64,000 bases of DNA from an uncultured Acetatifactor sp. GTDB lineage: Bacteria > Bacillota > Clostridia > Lachnospirales > Lachnospiraceae. Every line of letters begins with the position of its first letter. Positions within the stretch are counted from its first letter, which is position 1. The position numbers were made by a program, and so were the translations under genes. The DNA is taken from contig CAKSAM010000008.1 in NCBI GenBank assembly GCA_934436245.1, forward strand, positions 1 to 64,000. Direction: 5' to 3'. Shown here piece by piece: positions 63,101-64,000 of this stretch. Under the pieces are notes generated by a model. The model was not told the origin of the DNA. It worked only from the letters and a program-made list of their open reading frames with translations, and made no database searches.

Positions 63101-63520
63101 ATTTTTACAGATATGATGGGACCGATGGTGGTAATGCTCGTGGCAATATCTGCGCTGATTTTTATGATCGTCATGTATCTGATGATGAAAGTGATGATCG
63201 ATCGCTCCGCCTTTTCCATTTCACTGATGAAAGTGTTCGGTTACCGGAGAGGGGAGATCCGAAGACTCTATCTGGACGGTAACTTTTATGTGATTCTGCT
63301 GGGAGCGGTGATCTGCGTTCCACTGGCAAAATGGAGCATGGATCTGGCGTATCCGTATTGCATTGCAAATGTTGCTATCGGCATGGACTTAAAGTTCACA
63401 TCGCAGATATATATCATGATTTATGGTGGAATTCTGCTATGCTATATGGTGATCAATTTCCTATTGGTAGGCAGATTGAATAAGCTGGTGCCGGCAGAGG
63501 TACTAAAGAACAGAGAGTAG
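60134..63520 (+). CDS. FtsX-domain ABC permease with large helical extracytoplasmic region
   Basis: The start at 60134 (MQRILSKRVLRDIMENLLRYL) has GGAGG in the end of the ATPase gene. Of 1,128 residues, an N-terminal helix (about 17-40) is followed by a MacB-like domain and a long extracytoplasmic part (about 235-620) with repeated coiled segments (ELLDGVNELADGVDELAE, EFRDGVKSYTDGVNAA, QFRDGVKAYTAGVGEA, DFRQGIIDYTDAVDEIADG). Two FtsX permease units follow (about 630-790 and 1010-1128; EKESSVIGALYALGVTRGQL, SLMKVFGYRRGEIRRLYL). Substrate unknown. Confidence 0.9.
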   Translation: MQRILSKRVLRDIMENLLRYLALFFLVALAMYMVVAIVGASETIMQGTEESAAVHHREDGQFGVFVPLTEKEIAQITDKGVTVQQDFSLDFHQGQATLRIYQAREKIDLFAPEQGAELPMQGEILLEQHYAEKHELGLGDTLTVGNREFTVVGIGSTPDYDATYEKTSDTTVDSNLFGVGFVTAEDYEALKVGGQNFRTEDYTYTYLLNGAMTDQELKELLQSFELDRSKVTDTYFLEMLADAEETKNDMQDGIRELLDGVNELADGVDELAEHNTDLTDAADTLFDAMLEQVNDSLADAGVEVTLTSSNYEQQLNTMIANPHAYTASMRQDLQDIKKSLDELQEFRDGVKSYTDGVNAASAGGSTLVGGMSKITENSAALNQGADGIFNAILGMVNEQLKAQLQPYAAYGITFSGLTADGYGEQLDRLAAMFTGLGVPQAATQLSAVKSQLDTAAQFRDGVKAYTAGVGEASGGTQQLFQGLSTLYTASEPLVDGTDAVVDALMDMVEAQLKESDINVELTADNYKEELDRLLAEGSSIDMKWKDSLKDAKETLADLEDFRQGIIDYTDAVDEIADGSWELRDGVQELQDEANDMIEEYFTFDIDNLTQFLVAEDNPRIDAAAGDVVINRFAGILAGIILMVLFTYVISVFVIHNIEKESSVIGALYALGVTRGQLLFHYLLNPMLISFLGGAVGCILGFSKYGTGWQMGDSIAYYSLPPMRIVTPGYLLFYSLIMPPVTAAVVNYLVINKKLKRSALSLLRNEQTAGKAGRIQNMNLGNMKFLLRFQIRQMLREIRSAFAVVIGMFICLLILMMSIDCAVLCINFGNACLEETKYAYMYTYKYPTEDVPEGGTPAYVENLKKEAYGYNLDVTVMGIDDDNPYFPIVTADKKNEIVISSAAAQKFGVKVGEKLVLSDEVNERDYAFTVKNIVNFTSGVYVFLDRDVMQELFDQEDDYYNVVFADHALDIDNGRLYATVSKENVEESSQIFTDMMGPMVVMLVAISALIFMIVMYLMMKVMIDRSAFSISLMKVFGYRRGEIRRLYLDGNFYVILLGAVICVPLAKWSMDLAYPYCIANVAIGMDLKFTSQIYIMIYGGILLCYMVINFLLVGRLNKLVPAEVLKNRE

Positions 63521-63545
63521 CCGTAATGCGGCTGCTCTTTTTTTG
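63514..63545 (+). terminator. Terminator of the ABC operon
   Basis: AGAGTAGCCG pairs with CGGCTGCTCT (one G-T; 63514-63523, 63529-63538), then seven T. The stem includes the permease stop codon. Confidence 0.87.
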
Positions 63546-63608
63546 ATGCCTACGGATTGCTTCGTGCTAAGTTGAAAAAGAAAATAAAGAAAAAATAGAA
63601 TTCATGTA

Positions 63609-63637
63609 TTGACAACAAATAAGTGTGGTAGTATTAT
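63609..63637 (+). promoter_or_regulatory. Promoter of the M20 gene
   Basis: TTGACA (63609-63614), 17 bases, TATTAT (63632-63637). Confidence 0.8.
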
Positions 63638-63703
63638 GTAAAAAACATACAAAACATATCAGATTAGTAGGAATAGTAGGAAATAAAAAAGGAGGATGGC
63701 AGC

Positions 63704-64000
63704 GTGGCAGTAACCTTTGATACGACAGAACAGAAAATCCTTAAGATCATAGATGACAACCGGGAAATGATCGTAGAGTTTGCAAGAGATATTTACGATC
63801 ATGCAGAGCTGGGCTACAAGGAATTCCGCACTTCGAGAAAGTTCGTGGATTTCATGAAGAGCTTACAGCTGCCGGTACAGACAGACCTGGCTATCACCGG
63901 AGCAAAAGCTTACTTAAATAAAGAAAAGGCCGGAAATGCATCCCTGGCACTGATCGGGGAACTGGATGCTCTTCGGATTCCCACACATGCACATGCCAAT
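63704..64000 (+). CDS. M20 family amidohydrolase/peptidase, N-terminal part
   Basis: The start is GTG at 63704, 8 bases after GGAGG; the frame stays open to the window end (99 codons). REMIVEFARDIYDHAELGYKEFRTS and LALIGELDAL are the opening motifs of M20D-type amidohydrolases (carboxypeptidase Ss1 or aminobenzoyl-glutamate hydrolase group), the second containing the metal-ligand Asp. The rest lies outside the window. Confidence 0.85.
   Translation, partial: MAVTFDTTEQKILKIIDDNREMIVEFARDIYDHAELGYKEFRTSRKFVDFMKSLQLPVQTDLAITGAKAYLNKEKAGNASLALIGELDALRIPTHAHAN

Overview
The window is one contiguous stretch of a low-to-moderate GC Firmicutes chromosome, most likely a gut Lachnospiraceae (Roseburia/Blautia-like; genus not decided here). 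The evidence is the gene content (DUF4317 and DUF1700 proteins, anaerobic NrdD, YesM/YesN sensors, type-2 PyrF, a GH53 galactan operon, a Csp-like S8 protease), the strong GGAGG ribosome sites, clean TTGACA-17-TATAAT promoters, and tRNA genes without encoded CCA. There is no obvious prophage, transposase or CRISPR array.

Layout. 1-7.3 kb: end of a PNPase-like gene, a histidine phosphatase, a DUF4317 protein, a MATE exporter behind a terminator-containing leader, anaerobic ribonucleotide reductase nrdD under two NrdR-like boxes, pyrF, an HPr-like protein and tRNA-Arg. 7.3-8.6 kb: a short region with two candidate small RNAs (one on each strand) around a DUF1700 membrane protein, plus an Asn/Gln/Ser-rich peptide. 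8.7-12.1 kb: an rRNA-type methyltransferase, a degenerate amidase, rdgB and a YfcE phosphoesterase. 12.1-16.3 kb: seven tRNAs around a second MATE gene, then malQ. 16.5-27.8 kb: a sugar-sensing and uptake locus: membrane-anchored binding protein, YesM-type kinase, YesN-type regulator, an extra XylF-like lipoprotein, a ChvE/MmsAB-type ABC importer and a chemoreceptor. 27.9-35.3 kb: CYTH protein, DJ-1 protein, gmd-fcl (GDP-fucose synthesis), M18 aminopeptidase, hemerythrin, S8 protease.

35.3-48.2 kb is a self-contained module: a LytTR regulator and two GHKL kinases on the minus strand, diverging from a gene for a 3,054-residue surface protein. The two kinases look complementary: one keeps the phospho-acceptor His but has degraded ATP-binding boxes, the other keeps the ATP-binding boxes but has Gln in place of the His. 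The module lies between the intact 3' end of the S8 gene and a decayed copy of that same 3' end.

48.2-56.8 kb is a galactan-oligosaccharide locus: LacI regulator with TTGCGCA operators, binding protein, two permeases, a GH53 galactanase with no signal peptide, an unrecognised 612-residue protein and a small zinc-ribbon protein. 56.8-64 kb: three small minus-strand genes (DUF2752, TM2, unknown), a coiled-coil protein, a TetR regulator with palindromic operators in front of itself and of a two-gene FtsX-type ABC system, and the start of an M20 amidohydrolase.

The best candidates for undescribed biology are the complementary kinase pair with its giant surface protein, the two small RNA candidates at 7.4 and 8.2 kb, and the unknown 612-residue protein in the galactan operon. 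All coordinates and motifs were read by eye; no database search was possible.
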